From Alkalimarinus coralli (GTDB lineage: Bacteria > Pseudomonadota > Gammaproteobacteria > Pseudomonadales > Oleiphilaceae), in assembly GCF_023650515.1 (NCBI RefSeq), contig NZ_CP096016.1:1140001-1204000 (forward strand): a DNA stretch of 64,000 bases, written 5' to 3'. A program made the translations under genes and the position numbers. Shown here one piece after another: positions 32,103-41,983 of this stretch; the first letter of the stretch is position 1; each line of letters begins with the position of its first letter. The notes under the pieces are model-generated. The model did not search any database. It saw nothing but the letters and a program-made list of their open reading frames with translations, and had not been told where the DNA came from.

Positions 32103-34913
32103 TTAGATCTTGGGAGAGAATAAAAACTCCCCTGATTCATGGCCAGCCAAGTGTATTGGGGCATATTGTGGTACTTGCTCCCTATCTAATTGTGATGCCT
32201 TTTTCATCACTTTAGTCAACACTTCATAATATAGCGAATAACCTTCAAGTATTTGATTATTATTGCGTAGCGTATCGAGAAAGGCTTTGGCAAATATTGA
32301 GTGTTTTCCCCCGCCTCCATCAAGAACCGGCTCGACGCCACCTGATGTAAGCATGATCCGTGCGCGAGTATTTGCCATGACTTTTATCCATTGCTGTTTA
32401 ACATCAGCCTCTAAGTCCTGTTCTACTCTTGCTATAGCTGTTTGTGACAATGAACCTGAATAGCAGGAATCTGCGACCACTAAAACATGTTTCGCTTTCA
32501 TTGCATTTAAAATATCGGTGATCGCAATGTTGGATATCCAGTTGGCGCTATTGTTTTCGTCTGCATCAATAGGTAACCAAAAGCCCCGCTTGTTGATTGG
32601 GTCTAACTTCCCATGTCCGGCATAGTAAATGAGCAGGTTATCATTCTCCTGTAACTCTTCCCGAAGTTTATTGAGTGCCGAAAGTATTTGATAGCGCGTT
32701 GCGTTTACCAGTAGTTGGGTTTTGAATTGATACTGATCCTTCAAGATTTTTTCGGCTTCTTTTGCATCATTAATTGCGGTTACCAGCGTCGACATGGACT
32801 GATAGTCATTGTTGCCGATAATCAAGGCGTAGTAATTTCCCAAGCTCGGCGGATTACCGGATGGTTGTTTCGTTTCTGTTTTTACTGTGTCTGTTTTTTT
32901 GGTTTCAGACAGCATTGAGAAACTGATTGCGACGCGTCGCCCCTTGGTATCGACAGCAACAATGTCTACAGGGGTGACATCGTCAGTAATGGGGACTTCA
33001 GCTTTGAACAGGCTATTGTCTTCGAGGTCTTCGTTGATTCCGTTAATGGTCAACGAGAGAAGGCCTGCGGGCGCTGATACCTTGCCGATAACATCTCTAT
33101 GATTTTGGCGAGACCTCAAGTTAACGGTAGGCGTGCTTCGGGTCAGTGTGACAGGGGGATCAATGATCTCGATTGATGGCGCATCGTCGACTACGGGCCC
33201 GGCAGCTGTTGGCGTTAGCGAGGCGATTTTTATTATTTCCAGATTGTAGTTGTCGATGTCTTTTTGAAGAATTGATATCTGCTGGTGCTGGCTATCAACC
33301 AGTTTTTGTTGCTGCTCCAGTTGTTTTGCCAGGTTCGCGACCTGAGCTTCAAATTCGCCTGTTTCGGTTTGGTGTGATGCTGATAGTGATTCGATCTCTT
33401 TTTGTTTTTCGTCTAAAGCCTGTTGAAGTTTTTGTTGGTTTGCATGAAGTTGGCCACGTATGTCTGCCAGTGCTTGCTCTTTTTGTGAAAGCGCGTTTCT
33501 ATAATATTCCGCTTGCTCACTTGCAGCGGTATTTTGTTGTGCTAGCGCGCGTTGTTGTTCCGCCAGTTTGGCCCTTAATGCTTTTAACTCGCTTTGCTTA
33601 CTATTGTGTTGCGCCAACAAGGTATTATGTTGCTGGGTTTGAACCGTTAATACGGCATTTTTCTTTTCAATGGCTCGCTCGAGTGAAGAAATAGTATTTT
33701 TTCCTTCAGCAGTTGATGCGTTGTTTGATGCTCTCTGTTTATTAAGCTCGCCTTCCAGTTGGGCAACCTCCTGCTGTGTTTGGCTGAGTTGCCGTGCATA
33801 ACTATCAAGTTCTATTTGTGTTTTGGCAATTTGTGTGCGGTAGTTGGCCTCTGATTCGATACTTTTATCTAATTGGCTTTGCAATGATCGGTTTTTTTCC
33901 GCGAGCAGTCTGGCAGAGTCTTCAATTGTTGATACTTGGCTGACCAGCTCAGAGCGTTGTTGTTCGAGTGATTTTAGCTCGTCAAGCAGTTCAATCTCCC
34001 GCTCGGTAGACAGGCCTGATTCGTCATCTGGCGCATTTAACAAGAGCGCTTGCAGCTGCTCTTGGGTATTCTTTAGCTGTTGTTCGTTTGCTCTCAGGGA
34101 ACTATTTTTTGCCATTAACTGGTTTTGAAATAGATTAACCTTCTCTTCGAGTTCTTGCTGTTTGGTCTCTGTCTGTCTTAGCTGTTGTGATATGGCATGA
34201 AACTGCTCTCTTGGAACGTAAGACGCTTGCAGAGAAGAAGAAAAGGTCAGTTGATCATCGGTCAAGCCGGATGCTAGCCGGTAGAAACTCATCGCCGTTG
34301 CAATGTTCTTTTCTACACCAAGGCCTTTCTCGTAGAGGTGCCCGAGATTAATTTGGGCCCTGGTAAGCTGTTGGTCAGATGCTTTTTGATACCACATCGC
34401 GGCCAGTTGGTAGTCGGGGGTTAATCCGAGGCCTTTTTCGTATATCTCTCCCACATAATTTTGCGCTTCTGCATCTCCCTCTTTCGCCATCGGCAACCAG
34501 ATTTTTAGCGCAGTTGCATAGTCAGCACGGTCATAAGCGACATACTCTCCGCCCCTTATTTCACAATTTGAGGCAGATGTTTTTATCGGGCGTTTGGCTG
34601 TTAAATATGAAAATTTTCCCCCAAGCTTCCTAACTTGTCCCGGTAACAGGCAGTCAACAATAAAGAAATTGTTACCCGTTTGGGCGGCTACATCGGCAGG
34701 AGGGGATTGATCTTCAGGTGTGACCGATGAGCAAGCAACAACAAGACAAGTAAGCGATACTGCCAGCAAGCGCATAGAGGGAAGCGTCGATTTGACGAGG
34801 TCTGCTGCAATGTCTCGATATAGTTTGAGGCAGTAGGCACTAACCGGATGTATAGCGGCTGGGCTGTTTTGGCGGTTGATAGCTCTTATGTAAGGACTGT
34901 GTGGATATAACAT
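32103..34913 (-). CDS. Lipoprotein with Sel1 repeats, coiled coil and C-terminal caspase-like peptidase
   Basis: A 936-residue protein. A lipobox (LTCLVVAC) ends a hydrophobic stretch near residue 63, so it is probably a lipoprotein. Sel1 repeats follow (about 105-185: AEAQNYVGEIYEKGLGLTPD; RAQINLGHLYEKGLGVEKN), then a long Gln/Glu-rich coiled coil (about 210-540), a beta-rich linker, and a peptidase C14 domain from about residue 695 (YALIIGNNDYQ) with catalytic His near 767 (YYAGHG) and Cys near 817 (DSCYSG). ATG 34913 has acggagctggtc upstream; TTG 34934 and ATG 34775 (giving a short, cleaner lipoprotein signal) are alternatives. Adjacent to the Ser/Thr kinase gene. Target protein unknown. 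Confidence 0.87.
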   Translation of the reverse strand: MLYPHSPYIRAINRQNSPAAIHPVSAYCLKLYRDIAADLVKSTLPSMRLLAVSLTCLVVACSSVTPEDQSPPADVAAQTGNNFFIVDCLLPGQVRKLGGKFSYLTAKRPIKTSASNCEIRGGEYVAYDRADYATALKIWLPMAKEGDAEAQNYVGEIYEKGLGLTPDYQLAAMWYQKASDQQLTRAQINLGHLYEKGLGVEKNIATAMSFYRLASGLTDDQLTFSSSLQASYVPREQFHAISQQLRQTETKQQELEEKVNLFQNQLMAKNSSLRANEQQLKNTQEQLQALLLNAPDDESGLSTEREIELLDELKSLEQQRSELVSQVSTIEDSARLLAEKNRSLQSQLDKSIESEANYRTQIAKTQIELDSYARQLSQTQQEVAQLEGELNKQRASNNASTAEGKNTISSLERAIEKKNAVLTVQTQQHNTLLAQHNSKQSELKALRAKLAEQQRALAQQNTAASEQAEYYRNALSQKEQALADIRGQLHANQQKLQQALDEKQKEIESLSASHQTETGEFEAQVANLAKQLEQQQKLVDSQHQQISILQKDIDNYNLEIIKIASLTPTAAGPVVDDAPSIEIIDPPVTLTRSTPTVNLRSRQNHRDVIGKVSAPAGLLSLTINGINEDLEDNSLFKAEVPITDDVTPVDIVAVDTKGRRVAISFSMLSETKKTDTVKTETKQPSGNPPSLGNYYALIIGNNDYQSMSTLVTAINDAKEAEKILKDQYQFKTQLLVNATRYQILSALNKLREELQENDNLLIYYAGHGKLDPINKRGFWLPIDADENNSANWISNIAITDILNAMKAKHVLVVADSCYSGSLSQTAIARVEQDLEADVKQQWIKVMANTRARIMLTSGGVEPVLDGGGGKHSIFAKAFLDTLRNNNQILEGYSLYYEVLTKVMKKASQLDREQVPQYAPIHLAGHESGEFLFSPKI

Positions 34914-35106
34914 GACCAGCTCCGTTTTATTCAAGGAATGATACAGACAGAATGAGCCGAATGTTTATCGTCTAATACTTGTAGAATAGAACGCTTGGCC
35001 TTTCGCTGCCATGTCTAAATACTCATGTAAATGTCAGCTTTAATAACTTTTGCTAATTTAGCTTTTATCTATCTGTCAATGCTGCTTGCCCATTGAGTAG
35101 CCTGAC

Positions 35107-35562
35107 TTACTCATCGTCTAGATTGAAAATCTTTATTGCGTTAATGGTTTCTTCACGGGTATAAAATATGCCCTGTCGCACAAAACCAGACGTAATTTCA
35201 TCTAATAAGACCCGCGCCTGATCGTCTTGTGTGTTGGGAAAAAACCAATTTTGAGGAAGGCCTTCTAGCAGGTGTACTGGTGAAACTTTTCCATTCGCGG
35301 TTCGGGACAACAGAACTTGTTTTGTTTTTTCATTTCGAAAGGCTGGGCAAAACCCATATTCAGCATTATTTTGGCTAAGCCCCAGAGTGCCAGCGAACAG
35401 TTTGTTTTCGTCACTAAGCCGTTTGCAGCACAGGTTTGACACCGTTGCGGGCACGCTGCTTAATGTTGTGAAAGATATTAACGAGTGCGGCTCAAATACG
35501 CGTTCTGCTGTTTGCTGCTGCGAAGTGCCCTCAGTGATGTTGTTGATTGAAATCGTATGCAT
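35107..35562 (-). CDS. Hypothetical protein
   Basis: A 151-residue soluble protein without signal peptide, membrane helix or a motif I recognise. It has two neighbouring Cys (NLCCKRL) and a C-terminal acidic segment (IKIFNLDDE). It lies on the same strand upstream of the caspase-like gene with about 190 bp between. Codon use looks like real coding. No function is assigned. Confidence 0.6.
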   Translation of the reverse strand: MHTISINNITEGTSQQQTAERVFEPHSLISFTTLSSVPATVSNLCCKRLSDENKLFAGTLGLSQNNAEYGFCPAFRNEKTKQVLLSRTANGKVSPVHLLEGLPQNWFFPNTQDDQARVLLDEITSGFVRQGIFYTREETINAIKIFNLDDE

Positions 35563-35592
35563 AGTGCTCGTTCCTGCTATCTAAAATACTTT

Positions 35593-35753
35593 GAGACCTT
35601 TGCACGACTACTGCGCTTACAAATACAGCGTTAAAAAATGACTCAAAATTGTGCGCTCTCCTGGGTCGACCGGGACTTATTACTCATAAACTGCGCTTTT
35701 TCTTCATTTTTTGCCTTGTCTTTACTTCGCTCGTAACGTCGTGAAAAGGTCTC
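35593..35753. mobile_element. 161-bp MITE-like element with 16-bp inverted ends and 5-bp target duplication
   Basis: The left end gagacctttgcacgac and the right end (reverse complement gagaccttttcacgac) match at 15 of 16 positions. The element is flanked by direct repeats acttt (35588-35592 and 35754-35758), as expected for a 5-bp target duplication. No transposase frame fits inside, so it would be moved in trans by an insertion sequence elsewhere in the genome. The parent family is not identified. Confidence 0.8.
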
Positions 35754-35758
35754 ACTTT

Positions 35759-36263
35759 ATTACTGGTATCTGTATTTGCAGCTGTTATGCCAACATAGCC
35801 AAATGAAGTTGAAATTGGTAATAGATTGAATTTTATGGATAAAACACGAAAACAGATTTTATTTAAGAAAAGGCGGTATATTTGTTGTTGGATAATCCCG
35901 AACAAAATTTTCTATAAGTTTCATGCCTAGCAACGATTGTTATGCAAAAATAGCTATTCTTGGCGCGAGTTGGTTAATTATTAATCTAAATCTATGCTGT
36001 TTAGGTGATTGATAGGGACTAACTATTAACCTTATAGATTTTTTTAATGAACAATCGCTAGTCGGGGTTTAAATCCCTGTGTACTATATCTTTATCAATA
36101 AGTTGTAGGCTGGATTGCATATTCGAAACAGGGTGCAAACCACCAATGTTGACCTGGCAGGCTAAGGCATTAATTCAAATTTAGGAATAGTGCAGTTCTG
36201 GTTTGAAGTTAGCCTGTTGATCGACTATTTTCTAAACACTAAATAAACATTAACCGGAGATAA
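35759..36263. other. Upstream region of the peroxiredoxin gene
   Basis: No convincing gene is seen; one minus-strand frame (35684-35905) overlaps the MITE end and has poor composition. The area is A-T rich and must hold the peroxiredoxin promoter, but I cannot define boxes or an OxyR site with confidence. Confidence 0.4.
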
Positions 36264-36872
36264 ATGACAATGAGCGTACTCGTTGGTAAGAAAGCACCTG
36301 ATTTTACAGTTCCTGCGGTATTAGCAGACGGACAAATCGTTGATGAGCTTACATTAAGCGAAGCAATAAAAGGCAAGTATGGTTTAGTTTTCTTTTACCC
36401 ACTGGATTTCACCTTTGTATGCCCATCTGAATTGATTGCACTTGATCACCGCATCGAAGCGTTTAAAGAGCGTAACGTTGAAGTAATTGGTGTATCTATC
36501 GATTCTCACTTTACTCACAACGCATGGCGTAACACGCCAGTAAACGAAGGCGGTATCGGTCAGGTTAAATACACGTTGGCTGCTGATATTAACCACGACA
36601 TCTGTAAAGCTTATGATGTTGAGTCAGAAGGTGGCGTTGCATTCCGTGGCGCGTTCCTGATTGATTTGGAAGGTAATGTTCGTTCGCAGATTGTTAACGA
36701 CCTTCCTTTAGGCCGTAACATGGATGAGCTGATTCGTCTGGTTGATGCGCTTCAGTTCCATGAAGAGCATGGTGAAGTTTGCCCAGCTGGTTGGAACAAG
36801 GGTGATAAAGGTATGGATGCTTCTCCAGACGGTGTTGCTAAGTACTTGTCTGAAAGCGCAGATAACCTGTAA
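36264..36872 (+). CDS. Typical 2-Cys peroxiredoxin (AhpC/TSA family)
   Basis: A 202-residue thiol peroxidase that reduces H2O2 and organic peroxides in the cytoplasm. The peroxidatic Cys53 lies in DFTFVCPSE and the resolving Cys near 172 in GEVCPAGW; Arg in NDLPLGRNMDE and the GGVAFRGAF segment are typical of the AhpC/Prx1 class. The ribosome site cggagat precedes the ATG at 36264; the ATG at 36270 (MSVLVGKKAPDF) would give the more usual N-terminus. Codon choice looks like a highly expressed gene. A single gene followed by two hairpins. Confidence 0.95.
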   Translation: MTMSVLVGKKAPDFTVPAVLADGQIVDELTLSEAIKGKYGLVFFYPLDFTFVCPSELIALDHRIEAFKERNVEVIGVSIDSHFTHNAWRNTPVNEGGIGQVKYTLAADINHDICKAYDVESEGGVAFRGAFLIDLEGNVRSQIVNDLPLGRNMDELIRLVDALQFHEEHGEVCPAGWNKGDKGMDASPDGVAKYLSESADNL

Positions 36873-36884
36873 GCAGAGCTAGTC

Positions 36885-36919
36885 TATAAGAACGAAGCTA
36901 CCGCGCTTTCGTTCTTATA
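36885..36919 (+). repeat. Hairpin directly after the peroxiredoxin gene
   Basis: Arms tataagaacgaa (36885-36896) and ttcgttcttata (36908-36919) are perfect complements, extended inward by gc/gc with one bulge. It is a second stem in front of the terminator and may stabilise the mRNA 3' end. Confidence 0.7.
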
Positions 36920-36926
36920 ACTGAAC

Positions 36927-36967
36927 AAAAAAGCCCCGTTGACGCTAAGTTCAACGGGGCTTTTTTG
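36927..36967. terminator. Strong bidirectional terminator
   Basis: aaaaaagccccgttga (36927-36942) pairs perfectly with tcaacggggctttttt (36951-36966). The A and T runs on both sides make it work for the peroxiredoxin gene and for the convergent RNase T gene. Confidence 0.93.
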
Positions 36968-37026
36968 TTTGGGCTTTTAATGTGTATGACCGGCTACGGG
37001 TTGCACTCGTTTGCAAAAGCTTGGCG

Positions 37027-37674
37027 TTAGCAGGGCCAGGCACCTGCTTCTTTGTAGCGGTTAACTATTTTACAGAATAGCTCAGCTGTTTTTTCCGTGT
37101 CATAACGCGCTGAGTGAGCGGCTTTACCATTGAATTCAATGCCGGCAGCGGCGCACGCTTTTGCCAGCACGGTCTGACCGTATGCTAACCCGGCTAGGGT
37201 CACCGTATCAAAGGTTGAAAATGGGTGGAATGGGTTGCGCTTTATTTCCGTTCTTTCAGCCGCAGCGAACACAAAGTTATGATCAAAGGTGGCGTTGTGG
37301 CCAACCAATACTGCTCGGTTGCAGTCCTGTTCTTTTATTTCATGTCTGACGGCTTTAAATATTCGTTCCAGGGCAACACTTTCTGGTTTCGCATTTCGAA
37401 GCGGGCAGGTCGGGTCTATGCCGGTGAAGTCCAGTGCTGACTTTTCGATATTTGCACCTTTAAACGGCTCAACATTACAGCTAATGGTTTCCTTACAATA
37501 TACATCGCCGTTGCTATCCATCCCAATAATGACGGCGGCTATTTCTAGCAGGGCATCTGTTTCTGAGTTAAATCCTGCGGTTTCCACGTCGATGACGACC
37601 GGCAAAAAACCTCGAAACCGGTAAGACATCGGGTTCTTATTCTTAAGTTCGTCATCATCTGAATAATTTGACAC
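37027..37674 (-). CDS. rnt: Ribonuclease T
   Basis: A 215-residue DEDDh exoribonuclease that trims tRNA and other stable RNA 3' ends. Catalytic motifs: [11 protein letters not shown] (Asp, Glu), [11 protein letters not shown] (Asp) and [15 protein letters not shown] (His, Asp). Length matches E. coli RNase T (215). I keep the GTG start at 37674 since taagga lies 6-7 nt upstream; ATG 37629 (MSYRFRGF) is an alternative that begins at conserved sequence. It lies downstream of pyrC on the same strand with 69 bp between. Confidence 0.95.
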   Translation of the reverse strand: MSNYSDDDELKNKNPMSYRFRGFLPVVIDVETAGFNSETDALLEIAAVIIGMDSNGDVYCKETISCNVEPFKGANIEKSALDFTGIDPTCPLRNAKPESVALERIFKAVRHEIKEQDCNRAVLVGHNATFDHNFVFAAAERTEIKRNPFHPFSTFDTVTLAGLAYGQTVLAKACAAAGIEFNGKAAHSARYDTEKTAELFCKIVNRYKEAGAWPC

Positions 37675-37743
37675 AAAAAATCCTTAGTAAGCTTTTCTTA
37701 AGTAGATAAATAATATTGGTCTATTAAATTTGTGAAGTTCCGC

Positions 37744-38775
37744 TTACGCAACTTTCCAACCCAGTTTTGTGCCTGCTCGTAGCGGAACAACCTCAGTATC
37801 ACCAAAAGAGAGTTTTTCAGGGGCTTGCCACTCAGATTTGATCAATGTGATCGTGTCTTTATTGCGGGGTAACCCGTAAAAGTCGGGGCCAAAATGGCTG
37901 GCAAACCCTTCGAGTTTATCGAGCGCACCCAGTGATTCAAATGCCTCAGCATAAAGCTCAATGGCAGCAAAGGCTGAGTAGCAACCCGCGCAGCCACACG
38001 CTGTCTCTTTTTTGTTTTGGGCATGGGGAGCCGAGTCTGTGCCAAGGAAAAACTTGGGGTTGCCACTGGTGGCGGCTTGTTGAAGTGCTAATTGATGCAC
38101 ATTACGCTTTAGTATGGGCAGGCAATAAAAGTGAGGCCTGATTCCACCGACCAGCATATGGTTACGGTTATACATCAAGTGGTGCGGGGTGATGGTGGCC
38201 GCAACCCGCTCAGGCGCATTAGTGACAAATTCTACGGCTTGCTTGGTTGTGATGTGCTCCAGCACGATTTTTAGTGAAGGAATTTTCTTAACCAGCGGTT
38301 CGAGAGTGGTCTCGATAAAGACCTCTTCACGGTCAAATATATCAATATCATCTGTTGTTACTTCACCGTGGATCAATAAAGGCAGTCCAAGTTCTGCCAT
38401 TTTCTCTAACGTAGGCGTAATTTTATCGATATCGGTTACACCTGAGTCAGAGTTAGTGGTGGCACCTGCCGGGTACAGCTTACAGGCTACAACAACACCA
38501 CTGTCTACTGCATTTTGAATATCTGCAGGCGTGGTTTTGTCAGTCAGATATAGTGTCATTAGCGGCTTGAACTGGCTTGATGGTGGCGTGGCCTCGGTGA
38601 TTCTGGCCTTGTACGCGATCGCATCATCCATTGTTGTCACGGGGGGAACCAGGTTTGGCATAATAATAGCCCTGCCAAAATACCGCGCAGAGGCAGGAAC
38701 GGTTTGAGTGAGAAATTCATTGTCTCGTAGGTGGAGATGCCAGTCGTCCGGACGAGTAATGGTCAATTCAGTCAT
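37744..38775 (-). CDS. pyrC: Dihydroorotase (type II)
   Basis: A 343-residue zinc amidohydrolase that cyclises carbamoyl-aspartate to dihydroorotate in pyrimidine synthesis. Motifs: [11 protein letters not shown] (metal-binding His pair), [18 protein letters not shown] (carboxylated Lys), [33 protein letters not shown], and [10 protein letters not shown] (catalytic Asp). Length is as in E. coli PyrC (348). Divergent from motY. Confidence 0.96.
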   Translation of the reverse strand: MTELTITRPDDWHLHLRDNEFLTQTVPASARYFGRAIIMPNLVPPVTTMDDAIAYKARITEATPPSSQFKPLMTLYLTDKTTPADIQNAVDSGVVVACKLYPAGATTNSDSGVTDIDKITPTLEKMAELGLPLLIHGEVTTDDIDIFDREEVFIETTLEPLVKKIPSLKIVLEHITTKQAVEFVTNAPERVAATITPHHLMYNRNHMLVGGIRPHFYCLPILKRNVHQLALQQAATSGNPKFFLGTDSAPHAQNKKETACGCAGCYSAFAAIELYAEAFESLGALDKLEGFASHFGPDFYGLPRNKDTITLIKSEWQAPEKLSFGDTEVVPLRAGTKLGWKVA

Positions 38776-38963
38776 GATTTAAAAGCCCTGCTTAACTTAC
38801 AAAAATACTACAAAATTTCGCAAAGTATACCAGACAGAGCGTGAGATTAGGGTAAAGTTTTCGTCAAAGCGGACGCTAACTATAGAAAGCAAAATTTTAT
38901 AATGTTGTGGATAATTTCTGCATCATCGATAAACCTGACTATGGCGGTTTCACTGTGGGAAAC

Positions 38964-39899
38964 ATGGGTTCGATACATTTTAAGGTCTGGCGAGCACAAA
39001 TGGCCATATTAAGTAAGCTATTACTGTTATTTGTTTTGATACCGGTTGAGGGTGTTGCGAAAACGTATACGGCTGACTTGAGTAATAGCCAGTGGTATTT
39101 ATCAGCTTCTATTTTTGAATGCAGCCTGACACATCCGATCCCTCGATATGGTAAGGGGGTTTTCTATCATGAGGCGGGCGAAAAACTAACGTTCTATTTG
39201 AACGCAAACGCAAATCCTATGAAAACAGGTAAGGCGGCATTGGTGATAGAAGCACCCCAGTGGAGGCCGGGGAACAATGTGCAGAGTTTAGGTTACGTCC
39301 CAGTTTCAGAGTCTAGTAAGCCAATTGTAGTTGGACGCACAAAAGCACGTAATATGATGGAGGGGCTAATGGATGGCATGACCCCGACATTCACGCGTAG
39401 GTCTTGGTATAACGACGAGTCTATTAGAGTACGGGTGTCTTCGGTTAACTTCCCTGACTTCTATAATGATTACCTCAACTGTGTCGCGTCTTTATTGCCG
39501 GTTAATTTCAGGCAGGTGGAGCGCACCAAAGTGCTGTTTAAAGTGGATAAAGCTGAGCTAACAGAAGATGATCGAAAGATTCTCGAAAAAGTTGTGATTT
39601 ACCTGAAGGCTGATAATACCGTGACATCTATTGTTATTGATGGGCATACCGACAGCAGTGGTCGAAGAATCTATAACCGGCGTCTGTCGAAAGAGCGATC
39701 AGAAGTCGTGAGAACCTATTTCATTGAGAACGGCATTCCAGAAGAGATGATTACGACTCGCTATCATGGCGAGCGCTATCCAGTTGCCAAGAATAACAGC
39801 AAAAAGAACAAAGCAAAGAACAGACGTACCACCGTTCGGTTGGAAAGAGGCACTAGAATGGCCTCTAGTTCAAGCAGCAATGCCTCCCCAGAAGGCTAA
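38964..39899 (+). CDS. motY: Flagellar motor-associated OmpA-like protein, MotY type
   Basis: A 311-residue periplasmic protein. Signal peptide around residues 12-32 (MAILSKLLLLFVLIPVEGVA). The N-terminal domain has the MotY features WYLSASIFECSLTHPIPRYG and WRPGNNVQSLGYVPV. The C-terminal OmpA-like peptidoglycan-binding domain has VLFKVDKAELTEDDRKIL, IDGHTDSSGRRIYNRRLSKE and KAKNRRTTVRL. In polar flagella MotY forms the T ring that holds the Na+-driven stator. I start at ATG 38964 (gtgggaaac upstream); GTG 38907 and ATG 39000 are other in-frame choices. Confidence 0.88.
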   Translation: MGSIHFKVWRAQMAILSKLLLLFVLIPVEGVAKTYTADLSNSQWYLSASIFECSLTHPIPRYGKGVFYHEAGEKLTFYLNANANPMKTGKAALVIEAPQWRPGNNVQSLGYVPVSESSKPIVVGRTKARNMMEGLMDGMTPTFTRRSWYNDESIRVRVSSVNFPDFYNDYLNCVASLLPVNFRQVERTKVLFKVDKAELTEDDRKILEKVVIYLKADNTVTSIVIDGHTDSSGRRIYNRRLSKERSEVVRTYFIENGIPEEMITTRYHGERYPVAKNNSKKNKAKNRRTTVRLERGTRMASSSSSNASPEG

Positions 39900-39998
39900 T
39901 CGGGCCTGATTTAGACAATTATTCAAATCAGGCTGGGATTTAGCTCGCCTAGCAAGTAAAATAGCCGCCTTTGAAATTTTCTCATCTGGAGCATCGGT

Positions 39999-41213
39999 AT
40001 GTCTAAGGTTAATAAGGTCGTTCTGGCTTATTCCGGAGGTCTTGATACGTCAGTGATCGTTAAATGGCTGATGGAAACCTATAACTGTGAAGTCGTTACA
40101 TTTACAGCAGATTTAGGGCAGGGCGAAGAAGTTGAGCCTGCACGTGCTAAAGCAGAAGCATTAGGCGTTAAGCAGATTTTTATCGAAGACCTTCGTGAAG
40201 AATTTGTTCGTGACTATGTATTTCCGATGTTCCGCGCAAACACCATCTATGAAGGTGAGTACTTGTTGGGAACCTCAATTGCTCGTCCTTTGATCGCTCG
40301 TCGCTTAATTGAAATCGCAAATGAAACCGATGCCGATGCAATCTCTCACGGTGCTACGGGTAAAGGTAACGATCAGGTTCGTTTTGAGCTTGGCGGATAT
40401 GCGCTTAAGCCTGGGGTTCAGGTTATTGCGCCATGGAGAGAGTGGGATCTGAATTCCCGAGAGTCTTTGTTGGCATACTGTGATAAACACGGTATTGAAG
40501 TAGAGAAGAAGAAGGGCAAATCGCCATACTCAATGGATGCAAACCTGCTTCATATCTCTTATGAAGGCGACATCCTTGAAGACCCATGGGCGGAAGCTGA
40601 AGAAGATATGTGGCGTTGGAGTGTGTCTCCTGAAAATGCACCTGATAAAGCGACCTATATTGACTTAACCTACGAGAATGGTGATATCGTCGCTATTGAT
40701 GATGAGCGCCTAAAGCCTCATGAAGTGCTGCTTAAGCTCAATGAATTAGGTGGTGCAAACGGTATAGGCCGTCTGGATATCGTAGAAAACCGTTTTGTGG
40801 GTATGAAGTCTCGTGGCTGCTACGAAACCCCAGGGGGCACGATTATGATGAAAGCTCACCGGGCAATTGAGTCTATCACTCTGGATAGAGAGGTTGCTCA
40901 CTTGAAAGATAGTTTGATGCCTAAGTATGCGGAACTGATCTACAACGGCTTCTGGTGGTCCCCTGAGCGTGAAGCGTTACAAGGCTTAATAGACGATACT
41001 CAGAAGTATGTAAATGGTAAAGTTCGTTTAAAACTGTATAAGGGTAACGTCATTGTTGCGGGTCGTATGTCTGAAAATGACTCTCTATTTGATGAAAAAA
41101 TAGCCACCTTCGAAGAAGATCAAGGCGCATACGATCAAAAAGATGCAGCAGGCTTTATCAAACTGAATGCGCTTCGTTTGAGAATCGCGGCAGAAAAAGG
41201 GCGTTTGCTGTAG
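39999..41213 (+). CDS. argG: Argininosuccinate synthase
   Basis: A 404-residue ATP-dependent ligase joining citrulline and aspartate in arginine synthesis. The ATP pyrophosphatase P-loop [10 protein letters not shown] is at residues 9-18; [14 protein letters not shown] and [17 protein letters not shown] are the family signatures. Length and sequence match the bacterial short type. Terminator at 41249. Confidence 0.97.
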   Translation: MSKVNKVVLAYSGGLDTSVIVKWLMETYNCEVVTFTADLGQGEEVEPARAKAEALGVKQIFIEDLREEFVRDYVFPMFRANTIYEGEYLLGTSIARPLIARRLIEIANETDADAISHGATGKGNDQVRFELGGYALKPGVQVIAPWREWDLNSRESLLAYCDKHGIEVEKKKGKSPYSMDANLLHISYEGDILEDPWAEAEEDMWRWSVSPENAPDKATYIDLTYENGDIVAIDDERLKPHEVLLKLNELGGANGIGRLDIVENRFVGMKSRGCYETPGGTIMMKAHRAIESITLDREVAHLKDSLMPKYAELIYNGFWWSPEREALQGLIDDTQKYVNGKVRLKLYKGNVIVAGRMSENDSLFDEKIATFEEDQGAYDQKDAAGFIKLNALRLRIAAEKGRLL

Positions 41214-41248
41214 GTTTCGCTTCAATTAGACAGCTTAAGTGCTATCTT

Positions 41249-41275
41249 AAAACCGGGCTTGTCCCGGTTTTTTTG
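41249..41275 (+). terminator. Terminator after argG
   Basis: aaaaccggg (41249-41257) and cccggtttt (41263-41271) form a 9-bp stem with loop cttgt, followed by a T run. Confidence 0.92.
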
Positions 41276-41301
41276 TATTTCAAATATGATAGGTGATCTC
41301 A

Positions 41302-41739
41302 ATGAAAAGCACATGGATGCTAATTCTTGCCTCGTTTTTAGTGGCGGCATGCTCCACTTATGACTACAGTCCCATACCTGTATCCGTGAAAGCGCTGCAA
41401 CATCACAACTGGGAGCTAACCCATATAGATGGAAAAGAAATTCCAGTTCACAAAAGCCATCAACGGCCGCGATTAGAGATAGGCGAGAACTTTACAGCAA
41501 ATGGCCTCGCAGGCTGCAACAGCTTTTTTGGCCAGGCCTCACTAAGACAAGGGAAAGAGTTTCGTATTGAAAAGATGGGGCTCACTAGAAAAATGTGCCC
41601 AGAGTCCGTAATGGAGATAGAGCAGGCCGTTTCAGAGACGCTTTCATCATGGAGCGGTATTTCGCTGACGAAAGAGCGTCTTACCCTAACAGGGCAGCAA
41701 CATGTGCTGAGATTCAGACTTCGAGACTGGGTGAATTGA
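41302..41739 (+). CDS. META-domain (HslJ-like) lipoprotein
   Basis: A 145-residue lipoprotein with lipobox LVAAC (Cys near residue 17). The body is a META domain: WELTHIDGKEIPV, FTANGLAGCNSFFGQ and MGLTRKMCPESVMEIEQAVS. HslJ-type proteins are linked to outer-membrane or heat/novobiocin stress, but the biochemical role is unknown. ATG 41302 follows aggtgatctca; the frame is open to ATG 41293. Confidence 0.88.
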   Translation: MKSTWMLILASFLVAACSTYDYSPIPVSVKALQHHNWELTHIDGKEIPVHKSHQRPRLEIGENFTANGLAGCNSFFGQASLRQGKEFRIEKMGLTRKMCPESVMEIEQAVSETLSSWSGISLTKERLTLTGQQHVLRFRLRDWVN

Positions 41740-41814
41740 ACTATCTATTGTCTATAGTTCCACTTGCCATCTATCGGTTCAATGAACCTGGATGACCTCC
41801 ATGGACTTGTCTCA

Positions 41815-41942
41815 GTAGCCGTGATGCAGTGCAACGGAATCAAGGAAGGGGAGGCGGATACTTAAAACCTAACCCTGATTCCAGTCGTGCCTCCCTTCAT
41901 CAAGGCTACGAATCACCTTACGAATGGTGACTTCCTTTGGCT
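41815..41942. repeat. GTAGCC-type palindromic element, copy 1 of a tandem pair
   Basis: The 95-bp core (41815-41909) starts gtagccgtgatgcag and ends catcaaggctac, imperfect inverted ends. A 33-bp tail contains a small hairpin (aatcacc...ggtgact). The whole is repeated 169 bp downstream with a few changes. The same family occurs reversed at 48973-49061 and as a half at 1444-1478. Confidence 0.85.
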
Positions 41943-41983
41943 ACCCATAAGTTTGTTTCTTTGCCTTGATGAATCACTCACTT

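Noticed and set aside
35684-35905. 73-codon minus-strand frame near the peroxiredoxin gene
   Set aside because: Overlaps the right end of the MITE, lacks a ribosome site and has no protein-like pattern.
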